Shown here piece by piece: positions 17,421-25,365 of a stretch of DNA of 62,497 nt. This DNA is from Candidatus Vecturithrix granuli (lineage in GTDB: Bacteria; Moduliflexota; Moduliflexia; Moduliflexales; Moduliflexaceae): contig DF820464.1 in the NCBI GenBank assembly GCA_000739535.1, positions 933,184 through 995,680 of the forward strand, given 5' to 3'. Both the position numbers and the translations under genes were made by a program. Within the stretch, counting starts at the first letter, position 1; the number at the start of each line of letters is the position of its first letter. The notes below the pieces were generated by a model. That model saw nothing but the letters and a program-made list of their open reading frames with translations. It had not been told where the DNA came from and searched no databases.

Positions 17421-17435
17421 CAGAAGGAGAATTCT

Positions 17436-18965
17436 ATGGGACAGCCATACATCAGATTTCAAAATGTCACCTTTCGCTATGAAGCAGCGACAACCACGCT
17501 TTTTCAGGATATTTCCCTGCACGTTCCTCGCGGTTGGTTGGGGATTGTGGGTGCCAATGGGGCCGGGAAAACTACGCTCTTACGCCTGGCGACCGGCCTC
17601 TTAGAACCGGACAGCGGCTCTATCGATCGACCTCCGTTAACAGTCTATTGTCCGCAGCGTACAGATGACCGCCCCGAATATTTTCAGGATTTTCTGGTTT
17701 CGACGACCAAAAACGCCTACATTATCAGGGATCGGTTACATATACAGGAAGATTGGAACGAACGCTGGCAAACCTTATCTCATGGTGAGCGCAAACGCGC
17801 GCAAATTGGAACCGCGCTCTGGCGAGAGCCGGAAGTGCTGGCGATTGACGAACCGACCAATCATATTGATAGTGAAGCGCGCGCGTTAATTGCGGCCGCG
17901 TTACATACCTTTCGCGGCGTCGGTTTGCTGGTGAGCCATGATCGCGATCTGCTGGACTCACTCTGCCAGCAATGTCTGTTTGTCGAACCTCCCACCGTGA
18001 TTACCAGACCCGGCGGCGTAACCAAAGGGCTACAGATCGACCGCGAAGAGCAACAGTCTTTACAAAGGCAACAACTCATAAAAAAACGAGAATATACACG
18101 ACTGCACCGTGAAGCCGTCAAACGTCGGGAACTTGCGCAGCAGGCCGATAAACGTGTTTCCAAACGCGGCATTGCTAAAAAAGATCATGACGCCAAAGCC
18201 AAAATCAATCAGGCGCGCGTGACCGGCAAAGATGCGGTCGGCGGGAAATTACTGCACCAACTCGATGGACGTTTGCAGCAGGCACGGCAGCAAGTTGAAA
18301 ATATTCGGTTCAAAAAAGAATATACGCTGGGTATCTGGCTTCCGGCCGCGCGGTCGTCCCGCGACGTGCTTTTGCACCTTCCGGCCGGATCGCTTGCCTT
18401 AGGCGGGCAAAAACAGATCAGGTTCCCTGAATTGTTTGTGACCCCCACCGACCGCATTGCGTTGATTGGTCCCAACGGAACGGGCAAAAGCACGCTTATC
18501 CGGCATCTGGTACCACAAATCAATGCGCCGCAAAAACATATTACCTACGTACCGCAGGAAATAGAGGCGCAGCAGTCTCGCGAAATCTTAGCGCAAGTAC
18601 AGCGTTTGCCACACGAACAACTCGGGTTTTTGATGACCGTTATCAGCCGCTTAGGCTCACGCCCGCAACGACTCTTAGAAAGCAGCATCCCCAGCCCGGG
18701 GGAAACTCGTAAACTCTTGCTGGCCCTGGGTATGACCCGCGCACCGCATATCATCATCATGGATGAACCGACCAATCATATTGATCTGCCATCCATCGAA
18801 TGCCTGGAACAGGCCTTGGCCGAATGTCCCTGCTGTTTGCTGCTGGTCAGCCATGACCGCCGTTTTTTACAGGCTCTTACTCAAAAAACCTGGGAGATCA
18901 GAAAAGGGACAGGTGCAGAGCAGGACTGCGTCCTGCAAATTCGGTTAGGACAACAAATTTTGTAA
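17436..18965 (+). CDS. ABC-F family ATPase
   Basis: A soluble protein of 509 residues with two ABC domains and no membrane segment; ABC-F proteins act on the ribosome, some giving resistance to ribosome-targeting antibiotics, others being translation factors. First domain: Walker A GANGAGKTT, signature LSHGERKRAQIG, Walker B EVLAIDEPTNHID. Basic linker rich in K/R (about residues 195-290). Second domain: GPNGTGKST, degenerate signature SPGETRKLLLALG, IIMDEPTNHID. It is shorter and more divergent than EttA or Uup. ATG 17436 follows AAGGAGAATTCT. Regulation by the leader immediately upstream is likely, which favours an antibiotic-responsive role. Confidence 0.9.
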   Translation: MGQPYIRFQNVTFRYEAATTTLFQDISLHVPRGWLGIVGANGAGKTTLLRLATGLLEPDSGSIDRPPLTVYCPQRTDDRPEYFQDFLVSTTKNAYIIRDRLHIQEDWNERWQTLSHGERKRAQIGTALWREPEVLAIDEPTNHIDSEARALIAAALHTFRGVGLLVSHDRDLLDSLCQQCLFVEPPTVITRPGGVTKGLQIDREEQQSLQRQQLIKKREYTRLHREAVKRRELAQQADKRVSKRGIAKKDHDAKAKINQARVTGKDAVGGKLLHQLDGRLQQARQQVENIRFKKEYTLGIWLPAARSSRDVLLHLPAGSLALGGQKQIRFPELFVTPTDRIALIGPNGTGKSTLIRHLVPQINAPQKHITYVPQEIEAQQSREILAQVQRLPHEQLGFLMTVISRLGSRPQRLLESSIPSPGETRKLLLALGMTRAPHIIIMDEPTNHIDLPSIECLEQALAECPCCLLLVSHDRRFLQALTQKTWEIRKGTGAEQDCVLQIRLGQQIL

Positions 18966-19131
18966 AATTCACCCTCTCTGATTGGAAAAATTCCTGTGAC
19001 AATCGTCTTCCTTATAGGATGCAGGAAAATCATATTTTCTTGTATTTTTCTCTTTTCATACAGCAAGATGTCATGAACACTCATCTCTGAGAGATGCAAG
19101 GCATGAACATCAATTCCCGGAAGAGGTGAGT

Positions 19132-19440
19132 ATGACAGTGGATGTTTCAGACAAAGAGGAATGGCAGGAGGAATTGAGCCGTGCGCTGAACGGCGACCGG
19201 GAAGCGTTGGGAAGACTGTGTGAAGGGTATATCAGATCAAAAACCTACGCTTACACGCTGAATATTTTGAAAAATGCGCAGGATGCCGAAGATATTGTGC
19301 AGAGCATCTTTGCCTGGCTTGTCGAACATCATGGCAGAATCGCAAGCATTCTCTGTAGTCATTTTTTGATTTTGTTTGGTGACTACATGTCGTTACCAAA
19401 CAGATGTATCATGCTTCGTTATATTGGGTCTCGTTCCTGA
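19132..19440 (+). pseudogene. ECF-type RNA polymerase sigma factor, truncated after region 2
   Basis: ATG 19132 with GGAAGAGGTGAG upstream. Residues 1-69 match sigma-70 region 2 of ECF factors (EELSRALNGDREALGRLCEGY; KNAQDAEDIVQSIFAWLVEHH). From about 19338 the sequence loses all similarity and ends at TGA 19440 without region 4, which would be needed to bind the -35 element. The unrelated tail contains a GTTTGGTGACTAC / GTCGTTACCAAAC inverted repeat, suggesting an insertion or deletion joint. An ECF sigma normally starts gene clusters like the lipid cluster 1 kb downstream, so its loss may have uncoupled that regulation. Confidence 0.7.
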
Positions 19441-19676
19441 TCGTTCCGCTCTGCCACAATCCGATCCGTCAGTCCCAGCGCGACGATCTCTTTGTAAGCC
19501 AACTTCCACATCTTCTGTTGAGGATGCCCTTCTCCTCTGATAGCTCGAACGGCTTTGCTGGTTTCGACTTCTCGGCTGATTTTGAGACATTTCCAGGCAG
19601 CATTCCCTGTCAGATGAGGGGAAGGTGTTTGTTTTTTGATGAAATGTATATCAACCGGATGTGACCAAAGTGTCAA
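19419..19676 (-). other. Unidentified remnant frame, possibly a transposase fragment
   Basis: An 85-codon minus-strand frame with motif-like stretches RAIRGEGHPQQKMWKLAYKE and IVALGLTDRIV, which look like real protein rather than shadow sequence but lack a partner domain. It lies between two truncated regulators, in the stretch 19,340-19,735 that otherwise has no gene. I do not recognise a family with certainty; a transposase piece would explain the adjacent truncations. Confidence 0.3.
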
Positions 19677-19734
19677 GAAAAATTTTTCCCTTTGTCGGGA
19701 ATCCCCTTATTCTTCATTCCCCAAAACGTTGAGG

Positions 19735-20349
19735 CTATCTGGTGCGTACCCAGGGCTTGGTGATGCCGAGTTTTTGGATGCGCGAGCGCAGGGTGCTGGG
19801 ATTCATTGCCAGAATCTCGGCTGCACCTCCGGCGCCTGCAATTTTCCAGCCTGTTTTTTGAAGGGTGTGTAGAATATGCTCACGCTCGAGTTCTTCGAGG
19901 GGTTTATTGTACTCATCAAGCGTTAACAGCGCTGTTCCAGGTAATTCAACGCGCAGCAGATTGTCTTGTGCATTAATAATCGCCCGTTCAATCGTATTTT
20001 CCAATTCGCGGATGTTTCCGGGCCAGGCGTAGTGCTGTAAGCTCTCCATCGTTTTTTCGGGAATCCTGTCAATCCGCTTTCCTAATTTTTTGTTGAACTT
20101 ATGGGCAAGGGCCTGTACCAGCAGGGGAATATCTTCTTTGCGTTCGCGCAGCGGCGGTAAAGTAATGGTATAGACGCTCAGACGATAATACAAATCTTGA
20201 CGGAACCGACCGTTCCGGACTTCGTGCTCCGGATTGCGATTAGTCGCCGCAAGCACACGCACATCAACCTTGAACGTGCGGGGATTGCCTAATCGTTCAA
20301 TCTCGCCTTCTTGCAGCACGTGCAGCAGCTTTGCCTGAAGTTCCAGTGT
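19735..20349 (-). pseudogene. Sigma-54-dependent transcriptional activator, C-terminal half only
   Basis: The minus-strand frame begins at the conserved LQAKLLHVLQEGEIERLG of the AAA+ domain, continues through VRVLAATN, FRQDLYYRLSVYTITLPPLRERKEDI and the YAWPGNIRELEN motif, and ends with a Fis-type HTH (GGAAEILAMNPSTLRSRIQKLGI). Walker A, Walker B and the GAFTGA loop that contacts sigma-54 are all missing. Homology stops at about 20349, exactly where a family C repeat starts, with no start codon in a suitable place except Met within the fragment. It is a 5'-truncated pseudogene. Confidence 0.8.
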
Positions 20350-20425
20350 ATCGCCTACGGCGAATTCAGGATGACCATGGCATTTTTACTACAATACTGT
20401 ATCGCCTACGGCGAAAAAGCCTGGC
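20350..20425. repeat. Family C palindrome, short inverted copy (copy 2)
   Basis: Two copies of TATCGCCTACGGCGAA flank ACTACAATACTG. Read on the minus strand it matches the left part of the 11326 element (CGCCGTAGGCGATACAGTATTGTAG). It separates the truncated activator from the Cfa-type gene and lies at the breakpoint. Confidence 0.75.
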
Positions 20426-20443
20426 AGCTTACCATAATTTACT

Positions 20444-21739
20444 CTATCTTTCCGTTTTCAGTGCAGGCAAAATCGGATTGCGGCGGCAGAGGGGTTTGGT
20501 GAAGATAAGCTGTACATCCCCCAGATAGCGTTCCATGAATCCGGCTTCGCAATAACAGAGATAAAATTCCCACATTCGGAGAAATGGGTCGGGAAATCCT
20601 GATTTCCGAACCTGCTCAATATTCGCCAAAAATCGTTCACGCCAGGTGCGTAAGGTCGTGGCGTAATGCGGCGTTATATCTTCCAGATGAACAAGGCGTA
20701 AATCCGTCACTTTTGCCATAGATGTTAATAAGGCGGTCACAGAGGGGATGCAACTTCCGGGGAAAATATAGCGTTTAATAAAATCTACCGAGCGTTTGTG
20801 GCGGTCGAAGACGTGATCGGGAATCGTGATGGCCTGGATCAGCATCATGCCGTTTTCTTTTAACAGATTGTTGCAACAGCGTAAAAAGGTGTCGTAATAT
20901 TGATGACCGACCGCTTCGATCATTTCAATAGACACGAGCTTATCATATTGTCCCCTGAGGTCGCGATAATCTTGCATAAGCAATTCAATCCGATCCGTGA
21001 GACCGGCCCGCGTAATACGTTCTTTGGCAAAAGCATGTTGTTTGCGCGAAATCGTGGTCGTCGTTATCCGGCAGCCATATTTCTGCGCCGCATGAAGCGC
21101 GAAACCACCCCAGCCTGTTCCGATTTCCAGCACGCGATCCTCAGGGCCGAGTTGCAGTTTTTGGCAGATACGGTCGTATTTGGCAATTGAGGCGTCTTTC
21201 AGCGTGCTCTCTGGCGTTTCAAAGATTCCGCAGGAATAGGTCATGGTCTCGTCCAGAAATAGTTCGTAAAACTCATTGCCCAGGTCATAATGGGCAAGGA
21301 TATTGCTCTGGCTGCCCTCGCGGGTGTTTTTATTGAGGAGATGGAAGACTTTGTACAATGGCGTCATCAGCCAGGTTGACCAGCCCTGATCCATGCTCAC
21401 CATGACATCCTGATTCAAAATGATCATTCGAACCACTGCGGTCAGATCCTCGGTCGTCCACGAGCCTTCAATGTAGGCCCGCCCTGCGCCGACGCTGCCG
21501 CCAAACACGATCTGACTGTAACAACGCGGATGCTGAATACGGATAACGGCGCGTAATGGGAAATCATCACTGCATTCTCCGAAAGTGAATTGTTCTCCGC
21601 CATCTTCAAGCACAAGCTGCCCACGCTTCAATTTTCGCAGCAGCGAGAAGAGCATCTCCCGCGCGAGTTTATCGAGATAGCCGAGCTTCTCTGCTGCGAC
21701 AACTCTTGTTGTTTTCGGAATAATTGTTTTTGTCGTCAT
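20444..21739 (-). CDS. Cyclopropane-fatty-acyl-phospholipid synthase family methyltransferase
   Basis: A SAM-dependent methyltransferase of the Cfa family acting on unsaturated acyl chains of membrane phospholipids. 431 residues from ATG 21739 (MTTKTIIPK), which overlaps the DUF1365 stop as ATGA, so translation is coupled; the longer frame is rejected. N-terminal domain of about 120 residues, then HYDLGNEFYELFLDETMTYSCG, SAM-binding VLEIGTGWGGFALHAA, VSIEMIEAVGHQYYDTFL and RYIFPGSCIPS. Clusters of FAD protein-DUF1365-Cfa-like genes with desaturase are linked in alpha-proteobacteria to ChrR-regulated furan or branched fatty acid synthesis, so a product other than a cyclopropane ring is possible. 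Confidence 0.9.
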   Translation of the reverse strand: MTTKTIIPKTTRVVAAEKLGYLDKLAREMLFSLLRKLKRGQLVLEDGGEQFTFGECSDDFPLRAVIRIQHPRCYSQIVFGGSVGAGRAYIEGSWTTEDLTAVVRMIILNQDVMVSMDQGWSTWLMTPLYKVFHLLNKNTREGSQSNILAHYDLGNEFYELFLDETMTYSCGIFETPESTLKDASIAKYDRICQKLQLGPEDRVLEIGTGWGGFALHAAQKYGCRITTTTISRKQHAFAKERITRAGLTDRIELLMQDYRDLRGQYDKLVSIEMIEAVGHQYYDTFLRCCNNLLKENGMMLIQAITIPDHVFDRHKRSVDFIKRYIFPGSCIPSVTALLTSMAKVTDLRLVHLEDITPHYATTLRTWRERFLANIEQVRKSGFPDPFLRMWEFYLCYCEAGFMERYLGDVQLIFTKPLCRRNPILPALKTER

Positions 21740-22503
21740 GATTTTTCCCTTTTGCCTGGATGAGTGTAAAATGTTGCCCCCTTCCACCACAAGCGCAGGG
21801 CTTGCCAGTGAATCAGGGTGATGACCTTGATGGTCATGAGTGGATACGCTATCAATACCCTGTTTAACGACTGACTATTGATTTCTCGGCGTTGTAAGGT
21901 CAAGGTAGCGTCAAAAATCTTTTTTCCGTGCTCCAGGTCGTTAAGATGAACGTTCAACGTGTGTCCGGGCACGCGAAATTTCCAGTCGTACCAGATGTCC
22001 ATATCAATAAAAGGCGATACATGGAAATTCTTTGCAAATTGATACCGCCGCCATTCGGGATCAGGATGTTCATTTAACGCCTTGCTCAGCACGTAGGGAT
22101 GAGTTTCTCCCCAGGGCGTATTATGCACTTCAGCCACGATGGTTTCCAACTCTTGGCCGGCCTGGTCGTAGCAATAATAAAAGCAGACCGGATTAAAACA
22201 ATAACCAAAATATTGCAGATGGGTCAACATACGGATCGGCCCTGCCGGGCGTGCGCCGGTCTGTTGAGCAACTACATCACGAATCGTTGTGTCAAGCGGG
22301 ATTTCAGGATTCCCAAGATGATGTTTGCGGTAAAAGCTGGCGACATTCGCTTTCTGATATGACCAGAATCGGTACGGATCAAACAGGGTTGGGAGTTCCG
22401 TCAGGTCGAGATAAAGCAGGAATAACCTGTAATGAAAAACGTTTCCCACCGGCGAAAATCGCCGATGTCGAACAGATCCCTCATAAATACAACTGTGCAT
22501 CAT
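21736..22503 (-). CDS. DUF1365 family protein
   Basis: A protein of about 255 residues of the DUF1365 family, always found beside a FAD-dependent oxidoreductase and a Cfa-like methyltransferase. Family features: SCIYEGSVRHRRFSPVGNVFHYRLFLLYLDLTEL at the start, FGYCFNPVCFYYCYD and VHNTPWGETHPY in the middle, FHVSPFIDMDIWYDWKF later. Start ATG 22503 (MMHSC); the longer frame upstream translates an inverted-repeat element. Biochemical role unknown; probably assists lipid modification. Its stop overlaps the start of the methyltransferase gene. Confidence 0.88.
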   Translation of the reverse strand: MMHSCIYEGSVRHRRFSPVGNVFHYRLFLLYLDLTELPTLFDPYRFWSYQKANVASFYRKHHLGNPEIPLDTTIRDVVAQQTGARPAGPIRMLTHLQYFGYCFNPVCFYYCYDQAGQELETIVAEVHNTPWGETHPYVLSKALNEHPDPEWRRYQFAKNFHVSPFIDMDIWYDWKFRVPGHTLNVHLNDLEHGKKIFDATLTLQRREINSQSLNRVLIAYPLMTIKVITLIHWQALRLWWKGATFYTHPGKREKS

Positions 22504-22507
22504 TTCA

Positions 22508-22755
22508 GCCCACGAAACACACGGAACACACGAAAAGAAAGAAAACAATGATTCATAAGTAAGTATGAATCAATTTGTTTGATTTCTCTCGCAAAGCCCG
22601 CAAAGACGCAAAGCCTTTGAATATCAATTCTTTGCGAGCTTGGCGGTCTTTGCGAGAAACTCAAAAACTTATTGATAATTACTTATGAAGGCCAGCCTAA
22701 AGGCGGACTCCAACAAGCTGTCATGTTTTCGTGTCTTTCCGTGTGTTTCGTGGGC
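22508..22755. repeat. Nested inverted-repeat element (MITE-like)
   Basis: Outer arms CCCACGAAACACACGGAA (from 22508) and TTCCGTGTGTTTCGTGGG (to 22755); further inward CACGAAAA pairs with TTTTCGTG. Inner arms TCTCGCAAAGCCCGCAAAGA (about 22585) and TCTTTGCGAGA lie around ATTCTTTGCGAGCTTGGCGG. About 248 bases, no coding potential, lodged between the FAD gene and DUF1365. Mobility is inferred only from structure. Confidence 0.6.
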
Positions 22756-22765
22756 AATAAAATCT

Positions 22766-24010
22766 TTACAAGGTTTTTCCGAAATGTTGACACACCGCCA
22801 GCGCGCTGTCGACGCCGTCTTCGTGAAACCCGTACCCCCAATAGGCTCCGCAGAAATAGGTGCGATTGACGCCATTAATAGCGTCGCGCTGCTCGCGTTT
22901 GTGTAAACTCTGCGGGGTATAGACTGGATGATGATACTGGAACGTTTGGATCACCTGCTCAGGGGCGATCAAATCAGCGCGATTGAGAGTCACGCAGAAA
23001 GTGACCGGCGCGTCGAGACTTTGCAGTTTGTTCATATTATAGGTCACAGCGACTCCTTCAGTCTCTTTGCGCGGAATATGATAATTCCAACTGGCCCAGG
23101 CAATTTTGCGACGCGGTAAAATCGAACTGTCCGTATGCAAAATGGTCAGATTCGGCTGATAGGCCATAACCTCAAGAATGTCACGTTCGGCCTCGCTCGG
23201 ATCGGCCAGCATGGCTAAGGCCTGATCGCTATGCGCAGCGATAATCACCTGATCAAACCGAGCTTTTTCGCCATTGCGGGTCTTAACCTCCACGCGGTCA
23301 GGGAAGCGCTGCACGGATTCCACCGGATGATTCAAGCGAATTTGATTACGATAGGATTTCGTCAGCGGATCAATATATTGACTCGATCCTCCCTTAATCA
23401 CCAACCATTGGGGTTGATTGCGCACGTTCAAAAAGCCGTGATTCCTGAAAAATTCCACAAAATAGCGCGCCGGAAACTCAGAAAACTTTTTCGGATCCGT
23501 CGACCAGATCGCCGCTCCCATCGGGATGATAAAATCCTGAATAAACGACTCGGAATAGCGATTTGCCTTCAGATATTCTGTCAGTGTCGTCTGGTATGAA
23601 TCCTGAGAGAGTAAGGCTTCAGATTCACGCCGAAAACGAAAGGCATCGAGCAGCATGCGATAAAATGACGGACGGACCAGGTTGCGTCGCTGCGCAAAAA
23701 GAGAATTCAGCGAGGTCGGACAAAATTCCAGTCCGGTTTTTTCATTGATGACACTAAAACTCATGTTCGAATTTTGCCAGGCTACGCCTAAACGCTGCAT
23801 GAGAGTGAGGAAGTGAGGATAGGTCTTTGTATTAAACACAATGAACCCGGTATCCACCGGATAGATCACCTCATTGTGCGTGACATCGATCGTGTGCGTG
23901 TGACCGCCGATATAGTCATTTGCTTCGAAGACCACCACGTTATGATCTTCATGTAACAAATAGGCTGCAACCATGCCCGAAATACCGGCCCCAATAATCG
24001 CTATTCGCAT
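22766..24010 (-). CDS. FAD-dependent amine-oxidase-like oxidoreductase
   Basis: A flavoprotein of 414 residues with the N-terminal dinucleotide fold IAIIGAGISGMVAAYLLHEDHNVVVFEAN and GGHTHTIDV, and the C-terminal CGAYWGYGFHEDGVDSALAVCQ. This family accompanies DUF1365 and Cfa-like genes, and an alpha-proteobacterial homologue is required in unsaturated/furan fatty acid metabolism. It probably oxidises a modified acyl chain. The spacing to DUF1365 (263 bases) is unusually large because a palindromic element sits there; in relatives these genes are adjacent. Confidence 0.87.
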   Translation of the reverse strand: MRIAIIGAGISGMVAAYLLHEDHNVVVFEANDYIGGHTHTIDVTHNEVIYPVDTGFIVFNTKTYPHFLTLMQRLGVAWQNSNMSFSVINEKTGLEFCPTSLNSLFAQRRNLVRPSFYRMLLDAFRFRRESEALLSQDSYQTTLTEYLKANRYSESFIQDFIIPMGAAIWSTDPKKFSEFPARYFVEFFRNHGFLNVRNQPQWLVIKGGSSQYIDPLTKSYRNQIRLNHPVESVQRFPDRVEVKTRNGEKARFDQVIIAAHSDQALAMLADPSEAERDILEVMAYQPNLTILHTDSSILPRRKIAWASWNYHIPRKETEGVAVTYNMNKLQSLDAPVTFCVTLNRADLIAPEQVIQTFQYHHPVYTPQSLHKREQRDAINGVNRTYFCGAYWGYGFHEDGVDSALAVCQHFGKTL

Positions 24011-24073
24011 AATATGTATGCATATCTGAACCCTGTCAAAGTTTCAAACTCAGGCAGGGTTGGCCATGCTCCG

Positions 24074-25039
24074 TTATGTCTGGTGTTTTCCATGCCCATA
24101 TTTGATATAATCAGGAAGGGGATGCAAATCCCAGATCATTCCTAACCCCGAAAGAACGCGCAATAGATAATAGGTGATGTCAATTTCCCACCAGAAAAAC
24201 CCCTGGCGAGCCGAAACCGCATAATGGTGATGATTGTTGTGCCATCCTTCCCCAAGCGTGATCAGTGCCAGCAGTAGATTATTGCGGCTGGTATCCGGCG
24301 TGTCATAGCGTCGTGAACCAAAAAGATGATCGAGCGAGTTGATGGTCGCTGTTCCGTGAAAAAGCGCGGTCGTTGAAATAAAAAAGCCCCAGATCAACAT
24401 TTGAGGTCCGTTTGTGCCGAGTTGGGGAGCAGTCGCGGCGAGCAGACTGCCAAAAGCGTATAACAGTCCAGCCAGCGCAATCGGAACTATCGTATCAAAG
24501 CGGTTGAGCCAGACAAGTTCGGGGTATTTCACCCAGTCGCCTACATACTTTTTCTGGGTCCTGAAATTCTTCTGAGAGGTCAGCCAGCCGATATGACTCC
24601 ACCAAAAACCGTGTTGTGCCGGAGAATGAATATCTTCTTTTTGATCGGCAAAGCGATGATGATGGCGATGATGCGCTGCCCACCAGAGCGGCCCGCGCTG
24701 GGCTGATGAATTTCCTAACACGGCAAACACAAACTGCCAGAAGCGATTTGTCCTAAAGGCTTTATGGGAAAAATAACGATGATAAAACCCGGTAATCGCA
24801 AACATGCGTACTACATACAAAAATACCGCCGTTGCAACAGCGATCCAACTCCATCCCACCCAGAACATACCGAGACACATCACATGCAAAATTATAAACG
24901 GCAGAATCCTGGGCCAATCAACGCCAGGCTTTTCTTTCCCTGCTAATTCTTGCAAACCCGCTTCCGAATCGATCCAACGGATAATAGATGTAACAAGGAA
25001 GGAATGTTGCATTTTGTGAAAAAGAGAATGGGTTTTCAT
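24074..25039 (-). CDS. Acyl-CoA (stearoyl-CoA type) fatty acid desaturase
   Basis: A membrane diiron desaturase of 321 residues introducing a double bond, usually delta-9, into acyl-CoA or acyl-lipid chains. The three His boxes are present: HRYFSH (about residue 88), HRHHHRF (about 125) and HNNHHHY (about 265), with hydrophobic pairs between them. First gene of the leftward lipid cluster; its product would be the unsaturated substrate for the Cfa-like methyltransferase. The start lies next to a TAACTACAAGGAT repeat arm, with no clear ribosome binding site. Confidence 0.93.
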   Translation of the reverse strand: MKTHSLFHKMQHSFLVTSIIRWIDSEAGLQELAGKEKPGVDWPRILPFIILHVMCLGMFWVGWSWIAVATAVFLYVVRMFAITGFYHRYFSHKAFRTNRFWQFVFAVLGNSSAQRGPLWWAAHHRHHHRFADQKEDIHSPAQHGFWWSHIGWLTSQKNFRTQKKYVGDWVKYPELVWLNRFDTIVPIALAGLLYAFGSLLAATAPQLGTNGPQMLIWGFFISTTALFHGTATINSLDHLFGSRRYDTPDTSRNNLLLALITLGEGWHNNHHHYAVSARQGFFWWEIDITYYLLRVLSGLGMIWDLHPLPDYIKYGHGKHQT

Positions 25040-25365
25040 AAGTAACTACAAGGATTTCTCCCAAGAAAAGGATTTACACGTCGATTAAAGCTTCACGGAA
25101 AAATTGACTTCTGAATTATCTATTAGGGATGTTTTTCAAAGTGTCAACAGCCAAAACCCTGAAATTTTTATTTTGATGCCATATTTTTGCGATATTTCGT
25201 ATTTCTGCGACATATCACACGCTTATTTTTCTCATGAAATACGGCACTCCGAAGACTCCGTGCCTGACTACAAGCCTGAGTAGTTACTATAATCTTCTTT
25301 ATCGAACACTTTATATGATGATAAATTCTCTGGCATAGAACTTGAATTTTCAATGAAAGGGAGGT
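25040..25365. other. Divergent intergenic region between lipid cluster halves
   Basis: 326 bases with no gene. It holds a family F arm (TAACTACAAGGATTT, 25042 on), a TACGGCACTCCGAAGACTCCGTGCCTGA hairpin near 25238, a GTAGTTACTATAA arm and an AT-rich stretch before AAAGGGAGG. It must carry the promoters for the leftward desaturase group and the rightward MFS group; no convincing -35/-10 pair stands out. Confidence 0.4.
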
